Shown here: positions 29,937 through 38,540 of the stretch, in pieces
Position numbering within the stretch: the stretch's first letter is position 1
How the letters are laid out: each line of letters opens with the position of its first letter
Assembly (NCBI GenBank): GCA_022449345.1
Contig: JAKURL010000008.1
Coordinates: 17,937 to 81,936, forward strand
Reading direction: 5' to 3'
DNA from: Candidatus Thalassarchaeum sp.
Lineage (GTDB): Archaea; Thermoplasmatota; Poseidoniia; Poseidoniales; Thalassarchaeaceae
Length of the DNA: 64,000 nucleotides
Position numbers and translations under genes: made by a program
Notes under the pieces: model-generated
Seen by the model: the letters and a program-made list of their open reading frames with translations, nothing else
Databases searched by the model: none
What the model was told of the DNA's origin: nothing

Positions 29937-30260
29937 GTGTGTGCCCCGGGGCGTAACGGTGACCTTCATCGCGATGCTCGGGCACCTGACCCACCCCGGG
30001 ACGTCTGTTGGACTGTGGGGTTGTCCCGTAAGTCATTCCGGTCTCTTCCGTTCTCGGTCGTCCGGGGACCCATCACAATCCGACCGCATGTTTTGCCCCG
30101 ACAATCATTCCCCAGCAGCGGGTCAAGTCGGTCTTCGACATACGGCAAATCCCGTTCCGTGGTACCGTGATTCATCCTACTAACTCCGGCGTGGGGCTTT
30201 CGTCGGCACGGTGTTGCCGGTCGGGCATCGTCGGGTCATGGGGTCCCTTCATGAACCCCT
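29937..30260. ncRNA. Candidate structured non-coding RNA (family not assigned)
   Basis: GC-rich island in AT-richer flanks, no credible ORF, multiple inverted repeats (CGGTCG/CGACCG, CGGCA/TGCCG, CGGGAC/GTCCCG, GTGCCC/GGGCAC). Confidence 0.4.
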
Positions 30261-30326
30261 CGCATTCGAGAAATTAGTGAAAACAAGCGAAATTTACAAA
30301 ATTTCACGATTTCTTGTCGATTTCAA

Positions 30327-32945
30327 TCATAATTGGCTTTGTTCACCAGATAGCCCCTCATGGTAACCAGAACGACGCAATATGATCCTCTCAGCAGTGT
30401 GTGAATCACCTTGTATTGCCATTTCATTGCTAATTGGAGGCCATTTCTCGATGGGTTGAGCCAGCCAACCGACCATTGGATGAGTCCGACCAGTACTCGG
30501 TGAACCTCCCTCGAGAACCATGTCCAATGATTCCATCAGATCTAGTAGTGGGGCTGCGCTATCTGGTAGGGTTCCTCTCTCGCTACGTGACCTTAGACGC
30601 CGAGCAAGAGAGTTACGAATTTCCGGACTACACCCCGGATGGTATCTATCCCTTAGTCCGGGAGCGCTACTAGGTTCTCCTTTGGGTCTTAGAATTGCAG
30701 CACTCCAAGGGATTGGGTTATCCAGCAACCAATCGAAAGAAGACTCCTCAGATAGAAGATTGGTCAATAATTCAGGAGCCAATAAGGCCCACCAATCTAA
30801 TGGAAGGGTTTCGACAATCGCTTCAAGTCCTTCAATCTGCAATTGTTTTCCATCACGAATTCGTTCCACAAGAAGCGACCAGATCTTCAGGTCGTGGTCT
30901 ATTGAGAATTCGTTTGACCTACGAAGAATGCCTTGCAATACTGGGCCATAGCTGGCAGTATCGGTGTTTTCTCCTGAGTAAATCCAGTCAACCGCCTGCA
31001 ATGCTGAGAGAGAATTGGAAGGTGGGTGAACAAGCCAAGCCTCTAATGCCCAGCGGATTAGGTCCTCTTGCATATCTTGAGGCAACCAAGCTGCATTACT
31101 GAGAAGTTGTGCTGCGACCCAAGAAGCACCCTGACTTGCATTTGTTGGATCGGTTGCCGGACGGGTTCGTAGGGCGATTTCTGAATCATTATGCAGCAGT
31201 GAGCGAAGTTTCTCGCCAAAAATTTCCAAGACTCGTGGCGGAGCTTCGTCTGCGACCTCTGCAAGTCGCTCAAGTGGTAGATACTCCAAATCTAACAACG
31301 ATATCCACTCAGGGTCTAGTCTAGAGCGCAATCTTTGCCAGCGATGCCAACGTGTCTTCGGTGGAGAGGCTATCCACGCTGCAATAGGATAACTCGCCTC
31401 CATCATATTCGACCAATCCTCATTTCCTTCAGGGAATTGAGCTATCGCTGAACCTATCATTGAGGAATCTTCGATATTTTTGCTAATTATCTCATCCTCA
31501 AGACCTAATATTGCCCATGGGGATGGCGCCACCTCATCATCATCAATGGTGTCTGGGGCCGTCGGTACAGGGTCGACCAAACGAACCGGCATATCTCTAC
31601 CACCAAGAGTCCGAAGCCGAAGCCAAGGTAGAGGTCTAAGTGGATCTACGATTAACTCGTCAAAAATTTCTAGAGGTTGACGTGGCTGAGAAGAAAGTGT
31701 CAATCTCAAATTCGGATGGGAAATAACAGCACTAAATACGTCATCTGGAAGAGCATCAGGAATTTCTAGAACTAAGGGGGGTCGGGATTCTTCAGATACA
31801 GCCCATTCTATAAGGGAAGTAATTGCAATTGCTCCCAACCCACGTGTATCAAACAATCTCAAACCTCTTTCTTCGGTTGAGAATGTGGCCTCGCTCCAAT
31901 CCTTTCTAAAACGCCTCCAAGTAGACTCCTCAGTTCTCACCCTTCGAGTAGATGTGAGGCGTTCTCTCAAACTGTTGAGGCGACGACGCCTTTCCGATGG
32001 AATCAATCTTGGGTGGGCTCGAATTATCCACGAATCCAAACAAGAAATGGGATATGCTTGACCGCCCGAATCCAATCCTCCTAAGTCTGCGATTACCAAT
32101 GCGTTTGCCTTTGCGGTTCGCAGGAGCATACTCCGTGGCAACCTCTCTTCCATGACTGCAGATACTGGATCCTTGGGGCGAATTTCTGGTGATTGGTTGT
32201 GGCAATTACCTAGAACCCAAGCTCCGCGATGGTGACTGGCTTCTGGCAGAGGGGGGTCTGGGCGACGGCTTGGTGATTCAAACCAGATGCCAGGTGCCAA
32301 TGATACTGGCCTGTCGGGATCGACTAATCGGGCTCGAACTATTCCAAGCGTGTGATTTTCTCCAACATAGGAAGAAATGGTTTCTGGATTGTGACTTGAG
32401 GGGGGTTCTGGAAGCATTTCCAGATTGGTTAGGTCGAACCATCTCGGAGACCTTTCTCTTAATACTGTCCAAGTCCATGAGACCCCTTCGCTTCTTGTGG
32501 AAGTTCCATCAACCCCTAAACTCCGCGCTGGCCGGTCCGGAATTAGGACTAGAGGAGAGTCAACTGGGGCAAGAAGCCCCAGCAGAATGTTTGCTCCATC
32601 TCTCGCCAGCAAGCAATATTTGTGGGCAGGCGAGGGCAGTGGTAGCACCTGCATTGCCCTCGCCAACTCATCTGAACGGATTGCTTCCCATCCGGATTGT
32701 GTCAGATGAAGGCGAGCTCCGCGAGCGCCGGCTGCTTGATCACTGGCTACCAGTCCATCGTTTCTCATCCTTCTGAGCTCTGCTGATGCGTGAGGAATTC
32801 TCAATCCCGCATCGCGGGCGAGGATGCTGACTGTAGTTCCACCGTCTGTCAACCGATCTAACAATCGACGACGGTGGGCGCTACGAATCCGCTTGAGAAC
32901 TGGTGATTCGGAAGATGAATCGGCGATTTGCAGTTCATCCGACAC
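30327..32945 (-). CDS. Large protein with N-terminal winged-helix domain, remainder unknown
   Basis: N-term LKRIRSAHRRRLLDRLTDGGTTVSILARDAGLRIPHASAELRRMRNDGLVASDQ..LHLTQSGWEAI is a wHTH; about 770 aa without recognised domains. Confidence 0.8.
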   Translation of the reverse strand: MSDELQIADSSSESPVLKRIRSAHRRRLLDRLTDGGTTVSILARDAGLRIPHASAELRRMRNDGLVASDQAAGARGARLHLTQSGWEAIRSDELARAMQVLPLPSPAHKYCLLARDGANILLGLLAPVDSPLVLIPDRPARSLGVDGTSTRSEGVSWTWTVLRERSPRWFDLTNLEMLPEPPSSHNPETISSYVGENHTLGIVRARLVDPDRPVSLAPGIWFESPSRRPDPPLPEASHHRGAWVLGNCHNQSPEIRPKDPVSAVMEERLPRSMLLRTAKANALVIADLGGLDSGGQAYPISCLDSWIIRAHPRLIPSERRRRLNSLRERLTSTRRVRTEESTWRRFRKDWSEATFSTEERGLRLFDTRGLGAIAITSLIEWAVSEESRPPLVLEIPDALPDDVFSAVISHPNLRLTLSSQPRQPLEIFDELIVDPLRPLPWLRLRTLGGRDMPVRLVDPVPTAPDTIDDDEVAPSPWAILGLEDEIISKNIEDSSMIGSAIAQFPEGNEDWSNMMEASYPIAAWIASPPKTRWHRWQRLRSRLDPEWISLLDLEYLPLERLAEVADEAPPRVLEIFGEKLRSLLHNDSEIALRTRPATDPTNASQGASWVAAQLLSNAAWLPQDMQEDLIRWALEAWLVHPPSNSLSALQAVDWIYSGENTDTASYGPVLQGILRRSNEFSIDHDLKIWSLLVERIRDGKQLQIEGLEAIVETLPLDWWALLAPELLTNLLSEESSFDWLLDNPIPWSAAILRPKGEPSSAPGLRDRYHPGCSPEIRNSLARRLRSRSERGTLPDSAAPLLDLMESLDMVLEGGSPSTGRTHPMVGWLAQPIEKWPPISNEMAIQGDSHTAERIILRRSGYHEGLSGEQSQL

Positions 32946-33204
32946 TAATTGCCCTCTCCTAATTCAATTAGTTCGGCTGTCCTACTTAAATTATGCTTTT
33001 TAGTTACATTTTATTACACATTTCCTATGGAAAAAGTAACAGTTTCATTTCTACACCGACTTTTATTGTGAAATCAGGCTATTTCTGTGCAACTATTTGT
33101 AACAAAGGGAGCCTGTAAGGTGCAGAACTGTTATATCAACGCCTGCCGTCCTGTCGGTAACGGACTTGATGGGCGGCCGGTTTGACATGGAGGAATAGGC
33201 AGAA

Positions 33205-33483
33205 ATGGACTCGCAGAACCTGCGTGAACTGATTCGAAAATACCTCTCAGAGCGGCCGCGAAATACAATCGAGATTTCTGTGTGGCTAGCGAGTCAAATC
33301 GATTCTGTAAACAGCCCTTCGGACATAACAAGAATCCTAGAATCGGACGATCAAATCGCCCGAATCGGGACTGTTCGCAAGAGTGGCATGAGACGATCTG
33401 AATCGCCTGTATCAGAATGGGCATCCAGTAGCTGGGTCGAACATCACGAGAGAAAAGGGTCCGAACACAACAAGGAGAGATGA
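33205..33483 (+). CDS. Small winged-helix-like protein
   Basis: LRELIRKYLSERPRNTIEISVWLASQIDSVNSPSDITRILESDDQIARIG; partner of next gene. Confidence 0.6.
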   Translation: MDSQNLRELIRKYLSERPRNTIEISVWLASQIDSVNSPSDITRILESDDQIARIGTVRKSGMRRSESPVSEWASSSWVEHHERKGSEHNKER

Positions 33484-33740
33484 AAATGCGCACAACGAGA
33501 CTACGACAAAAAATTAAGAAATTCCTAAACGTCAGAGGAGAGGCAAACACAACCGAAATCCTCGAGCATGTCAATTCCACCATGAGACATGGCACTACTC
33601 CCCAACAACTTGGAAATGTTCTATCGAAGGACAAGGACATCCTCAAAGTCTCTACAACAAAGCGCGGCGGTGCGCTCTCCGGCCGCTACGAAATCTGTGT
33701 CTGGACATTGAGGCCTGGCGTTCTCGACGGCGAGAACTGA
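33480..33740 (+). CDS. Small winged-helix-like protein
   Basis: LRQKIKKFLNVRGEANTTEILEHVNSTMRHGTTPQQLGNVLSKDKDILKVS; 4-nt overlap with upstream gene. Confidence 0.6.
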   Translation: MKMRTTRLRQKIKKFLNVRGEANTTEILEHVNSTMRHGTTPQQLGNVLSKDKDILKVSTTKRGGALSGRYEICVWTLRPGVLDGEN

Positions 33741-33766
33741 ATCTCCAAGGTTTACTGTACTGAAAT

Positions 33767-34777
33767 TCAGACTTCCAACTCTACAGACCAGTCGCCACTT
33801 CTGGCAAGACTATTCATTGCAGCACGATGAGCAAAGGCGTTCTGGCTTTCTTCGTTCGATCCACTGGCCCAAGTCTGTAATGCATGTGCGAGGAGAGCCC
33901 TGCCGTATGAGTAAGACAATTGCCAAGGGTGTTCAACGTCCATGTGGTTCATCAGATTGAGATGGGCTGTAGCATCTTCATCTGACTGGCCTCCAGAAAG
34001 GAAGACGATTCCAGGAAGGTCATGCGGAACATGAGCGGTGAGGCAGTCAACAGTCATCTGTGCTGCTTGTTCCCTACTTTCTTGATCTGGGCAATCTTTG
34101 CCAGGCAGGACCATGTTTGGTTTGAGTAAAGCCCCTGGAATATGTACTCCCTGAACCTGACACTCAGCAAAGGTCGCATCGAGAATTCGTGCAGTGACAT
34201 CGTAGCAGGTCTGAGCATCGTGGTCACCATCCATCACAACCTCTGGCTCGATTATTGGAACCAAACCCTGTTCTTGACAAATTGCTGCATATCGAGCGAG
34301 AGCATGTGCGTTGGTCGATATGTTTGCCTCGCTCGGCATGCCCTCACCAATTCGAATCACGGCTCGCCATTTTGCGAAGCGGGCGCCCATAGAGAAGTAT
34401 TCCATGCACCTCTCCCTCAGTCCGTCCAATCCTTCGGTGACTTTCTCACCGGAGTGGTGGGCTAACTCCTTGGCTCCGGTGTCGACCTTAATTCCAGGAT
34501 GAACTCCTCGGCTTGCAAGATAATCGGGAATCGGAGTGCCATCATCCATAGTTTGGCGAATGGTCTCATCAAAGAGGATTACACCACTGATTGCGGACTC
34601 GTAACCAGAGGTTGCGAATATGTTTGAGCGGTAGGCTCGACGGGTTTCTGGAGATGGTTCAACCCCTACAACTTGAAGCCTGTTTGACATAGTTCCATTG
34701 CTCTCATCAGCAGCGAGAATTCCTCGCCCTGGTGCAACAAGTTCTCTCGCTGTTCTCTCAAGTAGTTCGGTGTCCAT
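33767..34777 (-). CDS. Class I fructose-bisphosphate aldolase (bacterial/eukaryotic type)
   Basis: LVAPGRGILAADESNGTMSNRL, FAKWRAVIRI, VPIIEPEVVMDGDHD, LLKPNMVLPG, FLSGGQSDEDATAHL. Confidence 0.93.
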   Translation of the reverse strand: MDTELLERTARELVAPGRGILAADESNGTMSNRLQVVGVEPSPETRRAYRSNIFATSGYESAISGVILFDETIRQTMDDGTPIPDYLASRGVHPGIKVDTGAKELAHHSGEKVTEGLDGLRERCMEYFSMGARFAKWRAVIRIGEGMPSEANISTNAHALARYAAICQEQGLVPIIEPEVVMDGDHDAQTCYDVTARILDATFAECQVQGVHIPGALLKPNMVLPGKDCPDQESREQAAQMTVDCLTAHVPHDLPGIVFLSGGQSDEDATAHLNLMNHMDVEHPWQLSYSYGRALLAHALQTWASGSNEESQNAFAHRAAMNSLARSGDWSVELEV

Positions 34778-34846
34778 GAACTAACCTCAACCCCACGTCT
34801 TGGGAATAGGAGATGAATCCTTTGCCCGTAAAGTATGGAATTTTGC

Positions 34847-35800
34847 TCAAGGAGAACGTATGTTGTCGACGAATTTGTGATCTCCACTAGCCACATCAAT
34901 TACTTCTGATTGTACCGAATAACGGCCATCTGATAATTCCTCGACTCCGAAGGTTCTACCCGGACAGACGCCAGTTGCGATGAAGAGTGCATCTTCGCTT
35001 GCGCACAGTTCATCTCGAGCCCAAAGTCGTTCAATTTCTCCGTCAATCATCTTCTCCGCGCGTTCTCTATGTCCCTCGTTCTTGAACACTAATCTCCCCT
35101 CGAATGGAGCGCCTAGTCCCCTTAGCGCAGTGGCTGTGATTACTCCTTCCGGCGCTGCCCCGATTCCCATTAGCATATCAATTTCTGATTTTGGATCGGC
35201 TGCATTGAGTGCTGCGGAAACATCACCATCTCCAATCAAAACCACATTCACATTATGCTCATTTAATTCTGAGATTAATTTCTCGTGGCGCGGTCTATCC
35301 ATGACTACGATATTCAGTTCAGATTCCTTCTTTCCTAAGGCCGCAGCTGCAGCCTCGACATTGTATGAGGTCGAGGCGTCGAGGGAAATTACACCCTGTA
35401 ACTCAGGTGGACCAGCAATTTTGTTCATGTAACAATCTGGGGCATGAAGAAGAGTTCCTCTTGGAGCAGCGGAGAGAACTGCCATTGCATTTGGCAGGTC
35501 AAGCGCCACGTGATTGGTGCACTCAAGAGGGTCGACTGCGATATCGATTGAAGGCGCATCTGGATTGCCTTGCATGGAACCTAAAGATTCCCCAATCCAT
35601 AACATCGGAGCGTCGTCTCTCTCTCCTTCTCCAATTGCAACTCTGCCATCAAATGGCACCTCATCGAATACCGCTCGCATAGCTTCTACAGCCGCGCCAT
35701 CAGCTGCCTTGCGGTCTCCTTTTCCACGCCATGCAGCAGCTGCGATTGCAGCGGCTTCGGTGGCGGCGAGGAAATGACTCTCAAGATCGATGGTCGCCAT
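34847..35800 (-). CDS. glpX: Class II fructose-1,6-bisphosphatase
   Basis: ATEAAAIAAAAWRGKGDRKAADGAAVEAMR, VAIGEGERDDAPML, DPLECTNHVA, IGAAPEGVITATALRGLG. Confidence 0.94.
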   Translation of the reverse strand: MATIDLESHFLAATEAAAIAAAAWRGKGDRKAADGAAVEAMRAVFDEVPFDGRVAIGEGERDDAPMLWIGESLGSMQGNPDAPSIDIAVDPLECTNHVALDLPNAMAVLSAAPRGTLLHAPDCYMNKIAGPPELQGVISLDASTSYNVEAAAAALGKKESELNIVVMDRPRHEKLISELNEHNVNVVLIGDGDVSAALNAADPKSEIDMLMGIGAAPEGVITATALRGLGAPFEGRLVFKNEGHRERAEKMIDGEIERLWARDELCASEDALFIATGVCPGRTFGVEELSDGRYSVQSEVIDVASGDHKFVDNIRSP

Positions 35801-35825
35801 GAAGACCTCGAATAGCGTTCAGCAT

Positions 35826-36284
35826 TCAATCATGTGGGTCGCCCTTGCTCTTTCTGACAACCCGGACTCCATCGAGATGAGCGGTTGGATATTGACCTTT
35901 GGAGTCCTTTTCGACCGATTTTAGCATATCCCAAGCACAAAGCAGTCCAGCGTTTACCCCACACAAGGCCTCCATCTCAACTCCGGTTGACCAGTGCGTC
36001 CTAACGGAGACTGTGCATCGCAGAGCCTGTTCCTCTATCGTCCAATCTACCGTACAGCCTTCGATTGGAATAGGATGACAATGAGGAAGGGTTCGAGGAG
36101 TTTCCTTGACTGCTTGTATCGCTGCAACGGTTGATGCTTCCCTAACATCACCCTTTGGAGATCGACCATTTGCCACGATGTCTAGACTCTCTAATGACAG
36201 ATGAAGGAGGCCTGTTGCAACCGCCTCGCGCGCGACTATAGGTTTGGAACCGACATCGATGATGCCTGTGAATGAATCCTCCAT
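35826..36284 (-). CDS. moaC: Cyclic pyranopterin monophosphate synthase
   Basis: KGDVREASTVAAIQAVKETPRTLPHCHPIPIEG, THWSTGVEMEALCGV. Confidence 0.92.
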   Translation of the reverse strand: MEDSFTGIIDVGSKPIVAREAVATGLLHLSLESLDIVANGRSPKGDVREASTVAAIQAVKETPRTLPHCHPIPIEGCTVDWTIEEQALRCTVSVRTHWSTGVEMEALCGVNAGLLCAWDMLKSVEKDSKGQYPTAHLDGVRVVRKSKGDPHD

Positions 36285-36288
36285 GGGC

Positions 36289-36311
36289 TCGTCTCCGCTA
36301 TTGCGAGACGA
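36289..36311. repeat. Inverted repeat with one bulge between divergent moaC and ferredoxin genes
   Basis: TCGTCTC(C)GC-TATT-GCGAGACGA. Confidence 0.75.
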
Positions 36312-36374
36312 AGGTACTTATTCAGAAGTGCGGATAGGGCTAGAAGAATAAATTAAGACTAATTCACTATATAT

Positions 36375-36686
36375 TTGAGTTCAAACAATCATTGTTCTGA
36401 AATACCCGATGGAGAACTGCAATCCATGGCCAAGGCCTTCCGGGACAAGGCGACACCGGGTGTCGTACCGCAATTAGAGGCGGGTGTGGATCATGACAGG
36501 CCTACGAAAGAAGGGGTGAAACTTCGAGTCATAGACCACCTTTGTGTTGGCTGTTCCTACTGCTTGATGGCATGCAAGGATGATGCCTTGATCGTCGAAG
36601 GCCTATGTGAAGTCATCGAGAAAAATTGTACTGATTGCCTTCTATGCTTGTTGTGGTGTCCAACTGGAGCTCTGGTCTACTCCTGA
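36375..36686 (+). CDS. 2[4Fe-4S] ferredoxin-like protein
   Basis: HLCVGCSYCLMACKDDAL...KNCTDCLLCLLWCPTGAL. Confidence 0.85.
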   Translation: MSSNNHCSEIPDGELQSMAKAFRDKATPGVVPQLEAGVDHDRPTKEGVKLRVIDHLCVGCSYCLMACKDDALIVEGLCEVIEKNCTDCLLCLLWCPTGALVYS

Positions 36687-36700
36687 GTGAGGACGTTGCT

Positions 36701-38035
36701 ATGGAGAGACCGAAGGCAATAGTGATCGGAGCCGGAGTTGGAGGGCTTGGATCGGCTGCAAAATTAGCCCAATCCGGCGAATTCGATGTGACGGTTTACG
36801 AACGTATGTCATTTGCTGGAGGGCGATTTACTCAGCACGACCATGATGGATTCCAAATTCCAACAGGGGCGGTGCACATGATTCCTCATGGTAAGAAGGG
36901 CCCATTTGCAAAACTCATGCTAGGTTCTCGTTCCAAGGGTGGTTTGGATCTGAAAAGGCATGGTGTAGATTTACTTCCCACAAGTCATTTTGCATGTAGG
37001 ATGAAGGATGGTAAATTTCAATCTGCAAATTCAGTCTATGGACTCCTTCCGTGGTTTTCGGCTAAAGATACTGTTAATCTCCCAGGTTTACTAGCAAAAG
37101 GAGCAAAGAAATCATGGGAAAATGAGACCGAGGATGGAAGAACTTGGCTTGAGAGAAGATTCTCTGATGAGTTCATTGATTTCCTCGATGCATTCTCCAA
37201 TTTCGCCATCAGTCTTCGCTTCGATCAAATGCCGGCTTCGACTGTTGTTCGGATGTTACAAAACTCATTCTGGTCCGATAGACCCCACATACCCAAAGGT
37301 GGATGCAAGGGTGTAATCGATGGATTACGCGCTGATTTGAGAGAAAATGGTGCGCGTGTAAAGTTGAGTCACGAAGTTACAGAAATTCTTCCCGGCACCG
37401 CCGAAGAGGAAACCAAGGAGCATCGATTCTGCGTCGGGATTAGGCGACGCGGACGAGATGAAGCAACTTGGGTGGGAACGGATGCGATAATTCACAATGG
37501 AGGACATCCGAATCTTCTGAAGGCTCTTTCAGACGATTTCGAAGTGGAAGAAGTTGTGCGAACTCAAATCGAAAATACTCAGGCTGTTGGAGGAATAGGA
37601 TTCTGCTTTGCTCTGGACGATGACATACCAGTAAGGAGTAGTGGAGTGACCATGTTGCCCAATCTCGAAAGGGTTGGTGGCTTTGTCATTCCAACCTTCT
37701 CTGACCCTAGTCTTGCACCCGAAGGAAAACATCTGATGATTACCCACCAATATGTTCCAGACGCCTCCGTTAAATCAGAAATCAGCAAAGGTCGTGAAGA
37801 CCTATACGAGGCAATTCCCTGGCTTGCAGACCATGGCGAGGAAATCTGTGTTCACACATATCATCGCAATTGGCCGTGTAACCGAGCGCCACAAGGGGCT
37901 GAATTGCCGATGGATATTGGCGTCGACGGAATCCGCTGTGTTGGAGATGGTGTCAAGGCTCACGGCTGGATGATGGTCGAAGGCATTGCATCTAACGTTC
38001 CAAACGTCGTGCAGCAGATCTCGCAGTCTATGTGA
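36701..38035 (+). CDS. FAD-dependent oxidoreductase (phytoene desaturase-like)
   Basis: KAIVIGAGVGGLGSAAKLAQSGEFDVTVYERMSFAGGRF; ATG 36701. Confidence 0.85.
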   Translation: MERPKAIVIGAGVGGLGSAAKLAQSGEFDVTVYERMSFAGGRFTQHDHDGFQIPTGAVHMIPHGKKGPFAKLMLGSRSKGGLDLKRHGVDLLPTSHFACRMKDGKFQSANSVYGLLPWFSAKDTVNLPGLLAKGAKKSWENETEDGRTWLERRFSDEFIDFLDAFSNFAISLRFDQMPASTVVRMLQNSFWSDRPHIPKGGCKGVIDGLRADLRENGARVKLSHEVTEILPGTAEEETKEHRFCVGIRRRGRDEATWVGTDAIIHNGGHPNLLKALSDDFEVEEVVRTQIENTQAVGGIGFCFALDDDIPVRSSGVTMLPNLERVGGFVIPTFSDPSLAPEGKHLMITHQYVPDASVKSEISKGREDLYEAIPWLADHGEEICVHTYHRNWPCNRAPQGAELPMDIGVDGIRCVGDGVKAHGWMMVEGIASNVPNVVQQISQSM

Positions 38036-38037
38036 TT

Positions 38038-38460
38038 TCAGCCGAGGCCCGCCTTCCAAACCTCACCGTCGGCCCGTACCTCTTTCTTCCATAGTGGGGC
38101 TTGTGATTTCAGCTCAGAGATTAGCCACGAACAGGCTTCGAAGCCCTCAGCGCGGTGAGGGCTACCAACATGAATGCAAACTATTGGCTCCTCAGGCAGT
38201 ACAACTCCAGTTCTGTGAGCCATTACTACGGAGGAAACAGAGAATTTTTCGACGGCCTCGATTCCAAGTCCTTGCAATATCGAAGGCAACATCTCTTCCC
38301 AAGCATCGAATTCTAATTTCTCAACCTCGACTCCATCGTCCACACCCCTAGTCAGTCCAACAAAGGAAACCACGCTACCGCAACCCTCTGTGTCGATTAG
38401 ACTTCGAAGTGCTTCAGGGTCGAGGGTTTCCTCCTCGACTCGCACTACGACTCGGGCCAT
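38038..38460 (-). CDS. moaE: Molybdopterin synthase catalytic subunit
   Basis: GSVVSFVGLTRGVDDGVEVEKLEFDAWEEM, SVVMAHRTGVVLPEEPIVCIHVGSPHRAEGFEACSWLISELKSQAPLWKKE. Confidence 0.92.
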   Translation of the reverse strand: MARVVVRVEEETLDPEALRSLIDTEGCGSVVSFVGLTRGVDDGVEVEKLEFDAWEEMLPSILQGLGIEAVEKFSVSSVVMAHRTGVVLPEEPIVCIHVGSPHRAEGFEACSWLISELKSQAPLWKKEVRADGEVWKAGLG

Positions 38461-38540
38461 GGAGTCCCATCCCTACACAGCGCTTCAATGCCTCGCCCAA
38501 TCGAGGAACTATTCAAACACGGGTTTAGGGTGGGCTCGAT

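Noticed and set aside
29937-30183. Small ORFs (77, 80 and 69 aa) in the GC-rich island
   Set aside because: Overlapping on both strands, Arg/Ser/Pro-rich compositional artefacts; non-coding RNA preferred
29937-30260. Assigning the island to RNase P RNA or SRP RNA
   Set aside because: Hallmark conserved motifs of either family not found convincingly by eye; left unassigned
33131-33646. 171-aa minus-strand ORF opposite the two small wHTH genes
   Set aside because: Cys/Ser-rich antisense artefact; plus-strand pair better supported
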